Positions 55,250 to 64,000 are shown, counted from the first letter of the stretch. The stretch: 64,000 nucleotides of DNA from Sulfuricurvum kujiense DSM 16994 (GCF_000183725.1 NC_014762.1:124001-188000), one strand, 5' to 3'. Notes: generated from the sequence alone by a model not told the origin. A program made the numbers and translations.

Positions 55250-55693
55250 TTATTGTGGAATCTTTAACACATAGGGACGAATTGTGATTGAAAATCCGAA
55301 TTCATCCCCCGTGCATCCTTGACCGATGCAGCTGCTGACTAATTCAACGTCATCATTTTTGACAACATCCAAGAGCCGTTTCAATAGTAGGTATGAATAG
55401 GTGTCATGAATGCCTCCTTGAATAGTTAATTTTTTTTGGTCGATCTTTACTTCGGCGTCCATCCCCAATTCCTGGAGCATAGCGTCGTATTGATCATTTT
55501 TAGTACGCAGAACATCTTGTTCTGCGTACACAGCAACTGGCTGCTCAACGGCAGTTTTTAAAGCACTAAAGGTTTTTACCTCTTCGGCTACCGTTTTGTC
55601 TTCGTATACAATATCGAGAAAATAAAAGTATGTTGAGACTAAAATTGTTAATAAAATAACAACAAATAGACCCAAGAGACTATATTTTTTCAT
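55250..55693 (-). CDS. PilO/GspM-like inner-membrane assembly protein, tentative
   Basis: The 147-residue protein has one N-terminal membrane helix (LLGLFVVILLTILVSTYFYFL), then a coiled part and a small periplasmic alpha/beta domain with Cys residues in SSCIGQGCTG. Size, topology and position after a PilN-like gene fit PilO or GspM, but no sequence signature was seen. It overlaps the gene at 55680 by 14 bases. Confidence 0.65.
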   Translation of the reverse strand: MKKYSLLGLFVVILLTILVSTYFYFLDIVYEDKTVAEEVKTFSALKTAVEQPVAVYAEQDVLRTKNDQYDAMLQELGMDAEVKIDQKKLTIQGGIHDTYSYLLLKRLLDVVKNDDVELVSSCIGQGCTGDEFGFSITIRPYVLKIPQ

Positions 55694-56474
55694 TACAATA
55701 TTGCACGATGCCCTGAGCAACGTCTTCCTTTATAATTTTCGCTTCCGGTGGTAACAACCTGACAAAAGCGTTGAGGTTTGGTGTCACCACCTCAGCACAT
55801 AAGCTATCGTTTTGATAGCTTATCTGCTGAAGGGTGGACTCCGTCTCTTTCGTAAGATTTTCAATTTTTTCCAATTCATGGACAATATCTACTTTTTTGG
55901 TCATTGCAAACGAGGTTTGGCAATTTTTAGTCACCAGCTCTTTGTACTCTTTAACGAGTGTATCTCTGTTGGTTATGTTAATTTCAGTCGCATTGAGATA
56001 GCCGTATCCGGCATACAAAATTCCTGAGGTTACTACGATGGTACACGCCAGCAAAAAGCTTCCGACCCAGGTATCTTTCCGCTCCTTATCCAGATTGATA
56101 GAGACAAGCTTATCCCCTTTCGTGTTATCAGCATAAAGAGTTCCATAACCGCGTTCTGTCGCAAAATCTTCGGGTTTATCGAGGATATAATCAATAATTT
56201 TGTCGTCTTCGACGACTACACCGACATTTTTATAGTCCAGTTCAAAAATGATCACACTTTTTCCTTGGTTCTTTGAAGCAAGGAGAAGGATGTTTTCATA
56301 AACGAGCTTCTCTTTCGGAAGAAATGCGATATAGTTGATCCCCTCCGAGTGCTTTCGTAATGAAACTTTGACCGCTGAAGAATCAAGATCCTGACGCGCA
56401 TAGTTGTAGACCTGCGTGCGGATATTGCTGATATCATTGGTTAAACTGATAGATCCTGCTGTAAAGATTGCCAT
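55680..56474 (-). CDS. PilM-PilN/GspL-like assembly protein, tentative
   Basis: The 264-residue protein begins with a cytoplasmic part (about 1-140), has one membrane helix near 143-165 (GSFLLACTIVVTSGILYAGYG) and a periplasmic coiled coil and domain. This is bitopic GspL/PilN-like architecture. No actin-like signature was clear. It follows the secretin by 2 bases and overlaps the PilO-like gene, as in competence pilus operons of Campylobacter (the cts genes). Confidence 0.65.
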   Translation of the reverse strand: MAIFTAGSISLTNDISNIRTQVYNYARQDLDSSAVKVSLRKHSEGINYIAFLPKEKLVYENILLLASKNQGKSVIIFELDYKNVGVVVEDDKIIDYILDKPEDFATERGYGTLYADNTKGDKLVSINLDKERKDTWVGSFLLACTIVVTSGILYAGYGYLNATEINITNRDTLVKEYKELVTKNCQTSFAMTKKVDIVHELEKIENLTKETESTLQQISYQNDSLCAEVVTPNLNAFVRLLPPEAKIIKEDVAQGIVQYCNEKI

Positions 56475-56476
56475 GG

Positions 56477-57922
56477 CTATTTCATCACATATTTGATTAC
56501 GCGAGGGGTAACGACGATTACCATTTCGCTTTTCGTATTAGAGGTATGGCGTGCTCCACCTACAACGCCTGCCGCGCTGTCACCAAGGCCTGGCAACCCG
56601 TTCCAGCCTTTATCGCTTTTGTTGCGGAAAAGACCTGAAATAACAATGGGTACTCCCGGTTGGACCCGCATGGTGTTATTGATTGCTTTGGTGACGGTTT
56701 GCGGCTGAGAAAATTTATTGCCGTTCACTTCAAAAGAGGTATAGCCGACGATGTCGTTAATTTTAAGTCCGATATCGGTGATGACGGTGCCATCGAGCAT
56801 ATTGGATTTAAGATTGATCTCTAATCCGCTCAGTGCGGTTGCGCTGGTAGTAGAAACTTGAGCGGTTCCGTTGCCCACAGACGTATTTTGAATACCGCTG
56901 ATATAAGGGGCTTCAACTCCGTCGGTCAGTTTAACATTAGTTCCTGCAAGTCCGAGAAGCTTCGGTCTTTGAACGCTTTCGACTTTTCCGAAGTTTTCGA
57001 GTGCATTGACAAGTGCTTTCCCGTTATAGGTGTCATTTTTCATGATCATTCCGAAGGTGAGAGGGACGGCTGAGGCACCGGCAGAGCCCAAACTTCCTGT
57101 TGCCGAAGCGACAAAACTGAGACCGTCTTTTGCGAGACTCGGAACAAGACTCCAGTCAATCCCTAGCGCATAGTTGTCTTTGAGCTCAACATCGTAAATA
57201 GAAATTTCATACTCGATAACATAGAGATTGTTGCGGAGTATCTCAAGATATTTCATGATATCGCTATACTCTTTTTCGCGTGCCGAAAAACTGACGGAAG
57301 AGGTAATAGCATCTGTCGTGACATTGCTTGCACCCATCGAAGTAATGCTTGCTTTTAGTATTTCCGGCAGACCGTTAATGGAAGGAATTTTAAGAGTTAC
57401 CGTACGTAAATTCCCTAGATAGAAAGTGTTGTCATCATAAAGAATACTAAGTTTGTCTCCCACCGTTTTTTGTAGTATTTTTCCAAAAGAGATATTGGAT
57501 GCCGAAAGATTGATGGTGGTTTCCGTAAGCAAATAATCATTTTTGCCTGTGTATTCATTATTAGAAGCCCCGTTGGCTGAGGAAGAGGTGCTGAATTTAT
57601 TTGAATTGACCGATTCTGCCTGAAGTTGAAATACAACATTCTCGTTGGTTGCTTCGGTCAGCAATGCAATAACGTCGCTTAATTCCGCTCCCATGATTTT
57701 TGCCCGTTTGATGATCTCTTTATCGGGGATAATTTGCGGTTCGATATGGAAATTATCCGCCTTTACTTCCACAACCTGAACCGCTGGCTCGGAACGCTGA
57801 ATCTGAGTGGTAGGGTTATCGAGTTCTTTGAGATGCATTTCCGGTGTCAGAGTTTCTTGTTTAGTCGCGACACTACACCCGGTTAATCCTAAAAGTACGG
57901 CAGCAAGTATAATTGAACGCAT
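56477..57922 (-). CDS. Secretin (PilQ/MshL-like outer-membrane channel)
   Basis: The 481-residue protein starts with a lipoprotein signal (LLGLTGCSVAT), then an STN/N0-type segment, an N1 domain and the secretin core (about 300-470), ending VPIVISGLFRNKSDKGWNGLPGLGD and MVIVVTPRVIKYV. It makes the outer-membrane ring through which the pilus or DNA passes, like MshL or CtsD. It overlaps the PilP-like gene by 1 base. Confidence 0.9.
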   Translation of the reverse strand: MRSIILAAVLLGLTGCSVATKQETLTPEMHLKELDNPTTQIQRSEPAVQVVEVKADNFHIEPQIIPDKEIIKRAKIMGAELSDVIALLTEATNENVVFQLQAESVNSNKFSTSSSANGASNNEYTGKNDYLLTETTINLSASNISFGKILQKTVGDKLSILYDDNTFYLGNLRTVTLKIPSINGLPEILKASITSMGASNVTTDAITSSVSFSAREKEYSDIMKYLEILRNNLYVIEYEISIYDVELKDNYALGIDWSLVPSLAKDGLSFVASATGSLGSAGASAVPLTFGMIMKNDTYNGKALVNALENFGKVESVQRPKLLGLAGTNVKLTDGVEAPYISGIQNTSVGNGTAQVSTTSATALSGLEINLKSNMLDGTVITDIGLKINDIVGYTSFEVNGNKFSQPQTVTKAINNTMRVQPGVPIVISGLFRNKSDKGWNGLPGLGDSAAGVVGGARHTSNTKSEMVIVVTPRVIKYVMK

Positions 57923-58311
57923 TAATTTGCTCCTGTCGTGAAATAGATGGTTTGGATTCGACCGGCATCATCAACAGTGATATAATTGCTGGTGATATTG
58001 CGGATAAAATATTTGTGGTTGTTTGCATAAAAAGGGTCTCCCTCTTTTAGAACAACGGTGTTCTCTCCAATTTTAAGAAGTATGAATTTCCCTTTATTGG
58101 TCTCTAAAAAACAGTTATAGATGAGTTGAGAAAGATCAAATTCCGTTTTAGACGGTAATGAAGGGGGCGCTAACAGTGGCGGCAGAGGCATAGGACGTGC
58201 ATCTGATGTTGCTACAGGAGCTTTCTTCGGCTTTACAGGTTCACGGAAAAACGGGTTATAGGCCGCATTTAGCGATAGTGCAAGAAAAAGAAATGACCAA
58301 AAATAGTTCAT
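57922..58311 (-). CDS. PilP-like periplasmic assembly protein, tentative
   Basis: The 129-residue protein has a signal peptide (MNYFWSFLFLALSLNAAY), a Pro-rich linker (PLPPLLAPPSLPS) and a small beta domain (FILLKIGENTVVLKEGDPFY and KYFIRNITSNYITVDD). This is like PilP/GspC-type linkers that join the inner-membrane platform to the secretin. The gene order matches the Campylobacter ctsR-ctsD start. It is the first gene of the pilus operon and lies behind a sigma54 promoter. Confidence 0.7.
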   Translation of the reverse strand: MNYFWSFLFLALSLNAAYNPFFREPVKPKKAPVATSDARPMPLPPLLAPPSLPSKTEFDLSQLIYNCFLETNKGKFILLKIGENTVVLKEGDPFYANNHKYFIRNITSNYITVDDAGRIQTIYFTTGAN

Positions 58312-58347
58312 ATCGCCACTTTCATAGAGATTATTTGACGATAAAAA

Positions 58348-58361
58348 GCAAGAAGCGTACC
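58348..58361 (-). promoter_or_regulatory. Sigma54 promoter of the pilus operon
   Basis: On the - strand TTGGTACGCTTCTTGCTTTT matches TTGGCAC-N5-TTGCTTT at nearly every conserved position, with GG (complement of 58360-58361) and GC (complement of 58348-58349) 10 bases apart. It is 37 bases before the first gene. Confidence 0.88.
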
Positions 58362-58476
58362 AAGTTTATAAAATATATCTTTATCTTATGTAGGTTTGAT
58401 TTTTGAAGAAGATGGACTGTAATTTGCTTATGAGTATGTTTATTAATATTGTAGAAAGCAAAAAGAGTTTTTATTC

Positions 58477-59022
58477 ATGGAAATCAAACGATTAGAATCT
58501 CCGCTCTTGAATCCGTCGAGAAGAACATTTATAAAAAATGTGATAGCTTTATCGGCTTCAACATCGCTTTTTGCCGATAATAAAGAGAAAGACGAAATTC
58601 TCAGTGTTATCCGCAACGGTACTTCCTATAAAATTCCGTTTATTCGCGATGGCAAAATAGAAGAAAACGGCTATGATGATTTATGCCGTGTTTTTGCCGA
58701 TGTTCGTGCCGGAGTAGCTGTAAGAATGGATCCGAATTTATTTTTGATTTTGACAAAAGCCCAACAATGGCTGTCAAGCAATCATATTAATCGCCCTATT
58801 ATTCTGACATCCGGTTATCGTACGGAACACACGAATAGTATAACGGAGGGAGCAGCCTTTAATTCGATGCATTTGTACGGCAAAGCTGCCGATATAAAAA
58901 TCGAAGGCATTCCTGCAGATTATTTAGCGAGGCTGCTTAGGATGTGCGGCGGAGCCGGAATAGGAATATACCCGACCTTCGTCCATGTAGATACGTGGAG
59001 AGAACGGGCATGGAGAGGTTAG
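58477..59022 (+). CDS. DUF882/YcbK-like peptidase M15 family protein, Tat-exported
   Basis: The 181-residue protein has a twin-arginine signal (NPSRRTFIKNVIALSASTSLF), so it is exported folded. The C-terminal domain is M15/YcbK-like: ILTSGYRTEHTNS, FNSMHLYGKAADI and HVDTWRERAWRG give the His, Asp and His zinc ligands. Such proteins trim or bind peptidoglycan. It is divergent from the pilus operon and not obviously part of it. Confidence 0.85.
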   Translation: MEIKRLESPLLNPSRRTFIKNVIALSASTSLFADNKEKDEILSVIRNGTSYKIPFIRDGKIEENGYDDLCRVFADVRAGVAVRMDPNLFLILTKAQQWLSSNHINRPIILTSGYRTEHTNSITEGAAFNSMHLYGKAADIKIEGIPADYLARLLRMCGGAGIGIYPTFVHVDTWRERAWRG

Positions 59023-59108
59023 AGGTTTTACTTTAAAAATATTGCTTTATTTTGACCTTTTTTTGTTACACTTTCAAAATTCATCCATAATATATAGGAT
59101 TCATTCTT

Positions 59109-61331
59109 TTGAAACTCATCATTGTCGAGTCTCCGGCCAAAGCCAAGACCATCAAAAACTTTCTCTCTAAAGATTACGAGGTAATTGCCTCTAAAGGTCA
59201 TATTCGCGACCTCCCAAAAAACCGTTTCGGTATTAAAATCGATGACGAAAAAATAATTGCCGAATATCGCATCAGTGAAGACAGCACCGCGACCGTCAAA
59301 CAGATTCAAGAATTGGCTAAAAAAAGCGATACGATCTATATCGCGACCGATGAGGACCGTGAGGGAGAGGCTATCGGATGGCATATTGCCCATGCTATTG
59401 ATAAAGACCCCTCATCGCTTCCGCGTATCGTATTTCATGAGATTACTAAAAATGCGATTATCCATGCACTCGAAACGCCGCGTACGATCGATATGGATCG
59501 TGTCAATGCACAGCAAGCCCGCCGGTTATTGGACCGGATTGTAGGGTATAAGCTCTCTCCGCTTTTGGCTAATAAAATCCAAAAAGGGTTGTCTGCCGGA
59601 CGGGTACAATCCTCTACCCTTAAAATCGTTGTCGATAGAGAAAGAGAAATCCGTGCTTTCATTCCGGAAGAGTATTGGACGATCGATACCCTTTTCAAAA
59701 AAGATATCGAAGCCGCACTTGTCAACTTTGAGAATGAGAAAATTGATAAACTCACTATCAAAACGGGTGATGAGGCTGCTCGGATTGTTGAGACTCTGAA
59801 AGGTGAAAGTTTTAAAGTCGGCGAGATTGAGACCAAAGAGCGCAAAAGCTCTACACCGCCGCCGTTTATGACGTCTACTTTGCAGCAAACGGCCAGCTCA
59901 CAGCTTGGATTTTCTCCGAAAAAGACGATGATGGTGGCTCAAGCGCTGTACGAGGGGGTTAAAACTCCTGAGGGGACCAGCGGGGTTATCACCTACATGC
60001 GTACCGATTCACTCAATCTTGCAACCGAAGCGGTTGAGGCGGCACGCGAAGTGATTTTGACCCGTTACGGCAAAGAGTATCTTCCCAAAGAAGCGAAAGT
60101 TTATACGAAAAAATCCAAAGGGGCACAAGAGGCGCATGAAGCGATCCGCCCGACTATGCTTGGCTTTACCCCGGAAGTTGCGGCTACCTATCTTAAACCT
60201 GATGAGATCAAACTTTATCGTCTCATCTACAATCGCTTTTTGGCATGTCAGATGAACGATGCACGCTTTGAACAGCAAAGTATTACGTTTGAATCGGCAA
60301 AAGCACAGTTTCGAGCGACAGGTCGAAAGCTTTTGTTTGACGGATTTTACCGTGTAACCGGAAGTGATGACAAAGACAAACTCCTCCCGTCACTTACGAC
60401 CGGAGATTCGATCGAGATACAAACCGTTACGCCTGAGCAGCATTTTACCGAGCCGCCGGCACGCTATTCGGAAGCGAGTCTGATTAAAAAGCTCGAGTCT
60501 GAAGGGATCGGCCGTCCATCGACGTATGCACCGACGATAAGCACGCTTCAAGCGCGTAACTACATCGAGATCGAAAAGCGTGCGATCATGCCGACTGAGA
60601 TCGCTTTTACCGTTACGGAGATGCTGGAGAATCATTTTAATGAGATTGTCGATGCCTCTTTTACCGCGACTATGGAAGAGACCCTTGATGAGATCAGTGA
60701 GAGCGGCAAATCGTGGCACAAAATTTTGCTCGATTTTTACTATCCGTTCATCGAGAAAATTGATGCGGGTAAAAGCAACATTGTTAGTCTCAAAATGGCG
60801 AAACCGCTCGGACGAAACTGTCCGCAGTGCGGAAGCGAATTGTTGCTCCGCTCGGGCCGTTTCGGTGAGTTTATTGCCTGCAGCGGGTTTCCGAAGTGTA
60901 AATACACGGAGCAGACCGAAGAGAATCAAAAAGAGAATCCCGCAACCCCTGATGAGGTGAGTGAAGAGGTATGTGATAAATGCGGCAGCGCGATGGTGGT
61001 TAAAAACGGCCGTAACGGAAAGTTTTTGGCGTGCAGCGGCTATCCGAAATGTAAAAATACCAAAACGCTCAATCAGGAAACGAAATTCTCACAAGTTCCG
61101 TGTCCGGAATGCGGCGGAAAGCTACTGTGGAGACAATCGCGGCGCGGTGCATTTTGGGGGTGTGAACATTATCCGAAATGTAAATTTATCTCCAAATTTG
61201 AACCAAGTGATAAAAAATGTGAAGTCCCGGGATGCGGCGGAGCACTGGCACCGCGAACGTATCGCAATAAAGAAGTGTATGAGTGTGTTAAATGTAAAGA
61301 TCGTACGCCTCGCGAGGAAGCCGGTGAATGA
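59109..61331 (+). CDS. topA: DNA topoisomerase I
   Basis: The 740-residue type IA topoisomerase relaxes negative supercoils. The TOPRIM domain starts at IVESPAKAKTI with the acidic ATDEDREGEAIGWH, and the nucleophile is Tyr296 in TYMRTDSLN. Four C-terminal zinc ribbons (CPQCG to CSGFPKC, CDKCG to CSGYPKC, CPECG to CEHYPKC, CEVPGCGG to CVKC) complete it. The start is TTG at 59109, chosen because it gives the family N-terminus and no ATG is nearby. It overlaps yfcE by 4 bases. Confidence 0.96.
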   Translation: MKLIIVESPAKAKTIKNFLSKDYEVIASKGHIRDLPKNRFGIKIDDEKIIAEYRISEDSTATVKQIQELAKKSDTIYIATDEDREGEAIGWHIAHAIDKDPSSLPRIVFHEITKNAIIHALETPRTIDMDRVNAQQARRLLDRIVGYKLSPLLANKIQKGLSAGRVQSSTLKIVVDREREIRAFIPEEYWTIDTLFKKDIEAALVNFENEKIDKLTIKTGDEAARIVETLKGESFKVGEIETKERKSSTPPPFMTSTLQQTASSQLGFSPKKTMMVAQALYEGVKTPEGTSGVITYMRTDSLNLATEAVEAAREVILTRYGKEYLPKEAKVYTKKSKGAQEAHEAIRPTMLGFTPEVAATYLKPDEIKLYRLIYNRFLACQMNDARFEQQSITFESAKAQFRATGRKLLFDGFYRVTGSDDKDKLLPSLTTGDSIEIQTVTPEQHFTEPPARYSEASLIKKLESEGIGRPSTYAPTISTLQARNYIEIEKRAIMPTEIAFTVTEMLENHFNEIVDASFTATMEETLDEISESGKSWHKILLDFYYPFIEKIDAGKSNIVSLKMAKPLGRNCPQCGSELLLRSGRFGEFIACSGFPKCKYTEQTEENQKENPATPDEVSEEVCDKCGSAMVVKNGRNGKFLACSGYPKCKNTKTLNQETKFSQVPCPECGGKLLWRQSRRGAFWGCEHYPKCKFISKFEPSDKKCEVPGCGGALAPRTYRNKEVYECVKCKDRTPREEAGE

Positions 61332-61843
61332 AAATCGGATTGCTCTCCGACACTCATACTAAAAAAGGGCGTTCACAAAAGGTAATTGATCATTTAAAAG
61401 CTCAGGGTGCGGAGTTTTTGATCCATGCAGGGGATATCGTCAAGCCCGAAATTCTCGATCAGCTGAAAAGCAGCGGGCTGCGTTATGTCGCGGTGTATGG
61501 GAATAATGATGCTAATTTGATTGAATATCACACCCGATATAATCTTGTTCAGGAACCCCATTATTTTAAACTTGGCGGAGTAAATTTCAAACTGATGCAT
61601 CTGCCGTTTTACATGAATGCCGATGCGGAAGTGATCATCTTCGGCCATACCCATGTATTTGAATGTGATTTTAAAAACCGTACATTGTTTTTAAATCCCG
61701 GAGAGGCATGCGCGCGTGATAAACCTTATTCAAGCTGTGCTATGCTTGAGATAACGGATAATGAACTGAAAGTGACTCACTATTCCCGTGCGCTAGAGAG
61801 TGAATATTTCGAAGAGCGCCACTATACTTTTGAAAGAGCGTAA
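61328..61843 (+). CDS. yfcE: Metallophosphoesterase (YfcE/MJ0936 family)
   Basis: The 171-residue protein has all the motifs of the small metallophosphoesterases: SDTH with Asp7 and His9, HAGDIV, GNNDAN and GHTHV, which bind two metal ions. It hydrolyses phosphodiesters; the physiological substrate is unknown. It overlaps topA by 4 bases and lies 3 bases before bioB. Confidence 0.92.
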   Translation: MKIGLLSDTHTKKGRSQKVIDHLKAQGAEFLIHAGDIVKPEILDQLKSSGLRYVAVYGNNDANLIEYHTRYNLVQEPHYFKLGGVNFKLMHLPFYMNADAEVIIFGHTHVFECDFKNRTLFLNPGEACARDKPYSSCAMLEITDNELKVTHYSRALESEYFEERHYTFERA

Positions 61844-61846
61844 TTT

Positions 61847-62695
61847 ATGAAAAAGATTTTTCTTTGCTCCATCTGTAATATCAACAGCGGAACATGTAAC
61901 GAAGATTGCAAGTTTTGCAGCCAGAGCGTTAAATATAAAGCTGACATTGAGCGTTACCGTCAAAAGCCCATGGAGCAGATTTTGGAAGAGGCCCGACGTC
62001 TTGAAGCACTCGGGGCATTAGGCTTTTGTCTCGTGACGGCTCAAAAAGGGCTGGATGACAAAACGCTCGATTTTGTTTGCAACGTCGCTTCGACACTCAA
62101 ACGTGAAGTTCCCCGCTTACGTCTTATCGCCTGCAACGGTACGGCGTCGTTTGAACAATTGAACGAATTGAGACGCGCGGGTGTGAGTGCCTATAATCAC
62201 AATCTTGAAACCAGCCGGGAGTTTTATCCACAGGTATGTACGACGCATCCGTGGGATGAGCGGTATGAGACGTGTGAAAATGTTAACCGTTCCGGTCTAA
62301 AGCTGATCAGTGGGGGGATTTTCGGTATGGGCGAAACGCAGGAAGATCGCCTCAGCATGCTGTACTCCCTAAAAGAGCTCAACCCTATATCGGTCCCGCT
62401 TAACTTTTATCATCATAATGCGGCATTGCCGTTAAATCCGAGTCCTCTTACGATTGATGAGTCATTGGAACTGATTTCACTTGCACGAAAAATACTGGAT
62501 AAAGCGGATCGTATAATGATCGCCGGAGGACGGGAAATTACATTTAAAGAGCGGCAGCATGAGATATTCGAAGCCGGTGCCAACAGTATCGTTATCGGAA
62601 ATTATCTCACGACTGCAGGCCGAGAGGCACATGCCGATTTGATGATGCTACAAGATCTCGGTTTTGAAATTGCTATGACACCTGAGGATAAGTAA
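61847..62695 (+). CDS. bioB: Biotin synthase
   Basis: The 282-residue radical SAM enzyme has the cluster motif Cys17-x3-Cys21-x2-Cys24 (GTCNEDCKFC) and BioB-specific NHNLETSREFYP, GIFGMGETQEDR and IMIAGGRE. It inserts sulfur into dethiobiotin. It is shorter than the usual 310-350 residues, typical for this phylum. The biotin is needed by the carboxylase at 957. Confidence 0.93.
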   Translation: MKKIFLCSICNINSGTCNEDCKFCSQSVKYKADIERYRQKPMEQILEEARRLEALGALGFCLVTAQKGLDDKTLDFVCNVASTLKREVPRLRLIACNGTASFEQLNELRRAGVSAYNHNLETSREFYPQVCTTHPWDERYETCENVNRSGLKLISGGIFGMGETQEDRLSMLYSLKELNPISVPLNFYHHNAALPLNPSPLTIDESLELISLARKILDKADRIMIAGGREITFKERQHEIFEAGANSIVIGNYLTTAGREAHADLMMLQDLGFEIAMTPEDK

Positions 62696-62736
62696 GTTAT
62701 AATAACACCATCTAGATAGTTAAAAGGGGTTAATAT

Positions 62737-63090
62737 ATGTCGCAATCCGTATTATTAACCATTGCTCGAGCTTCTATCGAAGAGGTCTTGCAAGGGCAGA
62801 ATTCGATTAATCGACGTGAACTTCTCGAACAATTCCCGATACTATCCGAACCTATGGCGACACAAATAACACTCTATCTCGGCACAAAAATTCGGGGGAG
62901 TGCCAAAACGCAAACGGCCGAGCGTTCACTCCTTGAAGACATTATCTATAATGCCAAAACAGCCGCTTTCCAGGATGAAAATTTCGATCCGCTCGTCACC
63001 TCTGAATACCTTCATGCCACGATACACCTGACTATTTTCAGCCCTGAGGGCGAATTAAGCCATCAGAGCGACCCTATTTTATCAGAGTAA
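62737..63090 (+). CDS. Short AMMECR1-like protein
   Basis: This 117-residue protein resembles parts of the AMMECR1 domain: LLTIARASIEEVLQG at the start and LEDIIYNAKTAAFQDENFDPL, VTSEYLHATIHLTIFSPEGE later. The central GCIG-type segment of full-length members is not there, so it may be degenerate or a distant homologue. It has no membrane segment. The family's function is unknown. It lies between bioB and a convergent oxidoreductase. Confidence 0.65.
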   Translation: MSQSVLLTIARASIEEVLQGQNSINRRELLEQFPILSEPMATQITLYLGTKIRGSAKTQTAERSLLEDIIYNAKTAAFQDENFDPLVTSEYLHATIHLTIFSPEGELSHQSDPILSE

Positions 63091-63102
63091 AACTTTTTGG
63101 AT

Positions 63103-64000
63103 TTAAAGTGATTTAATGTAGTTTGCGATCGCAAATCCGTGATTGAGCCCCAGGGCGATTGAACCGCCTGACTCTTGTGTAATGTCGCCAGCTACGAAAA
63201 GGCCGGAGATATTGGTTTGATAATTTTCGTCATGAACCGGTTTGCCATCCTCTTCCCGGATGCCGCTGCTTTGCAAAAAACCGCTCGGAGTCGTTCCGCC
63301 TATAGCGTAAACCAAACGGTCAAATAATTCGCTCGAGTCATCGGAAAATATGACTTTGACTTTTCCGCTTTCACTCTCCAGCTCTATAATCTCGGTATTT
63401 AGCAATGCTCTGACGGATCCGTTAGAGACGGCTTTATCGATATCGGCTTGATTCGTCGGATTGGCCCGGCGGAATGTTCCGCGGCGATAGCAGATAGTGA
63501 CTTCGTTTCTATCACACAGTTCGACCGCATACTCGATCGCGGAATCGCCGCCCCCGACCACCATGATTTTCTCCCCTGATCCGCAGCCGTCAAGGGTAAA
63601 ATGGATCTGATTTTTGATGGAGGGGGGGATTTTATAATCCGGCTTATTGGGTTTTCCCATCCGTCCGATGGTAACGACTACGTATTTTGCACGGATACTG
63701 CCGCCGGCAACAAAGACCTCAAACCCATCGTCGTTTTTTACAATTTTCTGCACTTCGGTGTGGGTACGAAGTTCCAACGATTCATGATCCAGCATCTGGT
63801 CAAAAAAATCGAGCGTCGACTCTTTGGTGCCGTCCATAAAATAGATGGTACCGTCAAGTTCGATTTTTTGTCCTTTCCAGTCTTTATCGACCCGTTTGTT
63901 GTCTTTATAAAATTTTCGAATGGTCGCGTTGTGATTTTCATCTTTTTCGAGCAAAATAATATCTCTCATCCCTACAGCATAGCTTTCGATTGCCGTTGCG
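63103..64000 (-). CDS. FAD-dependent pyridine nucleotide-disulfide oxidoreductase (5' end cut by window)
   Basis: The visible part runs from the window end to a stop at 63103 and covers about 299 residues. It has the second nucleotide-binding motif VVGGGDSAIEYAVEL and the FAD-binding GLFVAGDITQESGGSIALGLNHG. The frame is open past the internal ATG at 63969, where TAIESYAVGMRDIILLEKDE continues the expected N-terminal FAD fold, so the gene starts outside. It is like YpdA/thioredoxin reductase-like or ferredoxin-NADP reductase proteins. No CxxC is visible in the part shown, which argues against classical thioredoxin reductase. Confidence 0.85.
   Translation of the reverse strand, partial: ATAIESYAVGMRDIILLEKDENHNATIRKFYKDNKRVDKDWKGQKIELDGTIYFMDGTKESTLDFFDQMLDHESLELRTHTEVQKIVKNDDGFEVFVAGGSIRAKYVVVTIGRMGKPNKPDYKIPPSIKNQIHFTLDGCGSGEKIMVVGGGDSAIEYAVELCDRNEVTICYRRGTFRRANPTNQADIDKAVSNGSVRALLNTEIIELESESGKVKVIFSDDSSELFDRLVYAIGGTTPSGFLQSSGIREEDGKPVHDENYQTNISGLFVAGDITQESGGSIALGLNHGFAIANYIKSL

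Noticed and set aside
55237-55266. Sigma28-like ACCGATCT before the first pilin gene
   Set aside because: The only TAAA upstream is 18 bases away and the box has two mismatches; the other two pilins have proper sites.

Overview
The window looks like a chromosomal segment of a free-living member of the Campylobacterota, most like the Sulfuricurvum/Sulfurimonas group. This is inferred from the flagellin type, the full pseudaminic-acid/Maf flagellar glycosylation block, the sigma28/sigma54 split of two flagellin promoters, the tRNA cluster and the moderate GC content. No phage, IS element or CRISPR array was seen.

Bases 1-8,200 hold a nitrogen-scavenging locus: a cut DUF1989 gene, a second DUF1989 gene, a 1199-aa biotin-dependent carboxylase, an SMR exporter and allophanate hydrolase, all on the + strand. 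They face a porin gene on the - strand whose leader is a ykkC-type (guanidine-I) riboswitch with a terminator hairpin. Although usually annotated as urea carboxylase/urea amidolyase, the set reads better as guanidine degradation: carboxylation, deimination, allophanate hydrolysis, plus an exporter and a riboswitch-controlled porin as the outer-membrane entry route. A five-tRNA operon (Pro-His-Arg-Arg-Leu) with a consensus sigma70 promoter follows.

Bases 9,100-27,960 are mostly housekeeping: an APC permease and an MFS transporter, thiG/purN/nnrD, kdsD/rluB/yjbQ/rarA, metH, an unusual sensor kinase with two solute-binding domains, msrA, SRP RNA, and a phosphorylase/SPL-family radical SAM/SDR trio. 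Two convergent junctions carry nested-hairpin repeats with a shared GCAGTAGTGC loop.

Bases 27,960-49,340 are a flagellar filament island: fliD (sigma28 promoter), a small helical protein, then a long translationally coupled operon starting at a sigma54 promoter: pseB-C-F-G-H-I, a probable glycosyltransferase, five sugar-tailoring genes, a Pse-associated methylase and a 666-aa Maf/DUF115 glycosyltransferase. Converging on it are two tandem 802-aa flagellins, the upstream one with a sigma28 promoter and the downstream one with a sigma54 promoter. Both carry a roughly 330-residue insert of degenerate Ser/Thr-rich repeats.

Bases 49,337-58,311 are a type IV pilus/pseudopilus operon on the - strand: PilP-like, secretin, PilN/PilO-like, three pilins and a fourth prepilin, GspE-type ATPase, GspF-type platform protein and a pseudopilin. 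Its first gene sits behind a sigma54 promoter and two pilin genes sit behind sigma28 promoters, so the pilus appears wired into the flagellar regulatory cascade. The right end holds a Tat-exported M15-like protein, topA, yfcE, bioB, a short AMMECR1-like protein and a cut flavin oxidoreductase.
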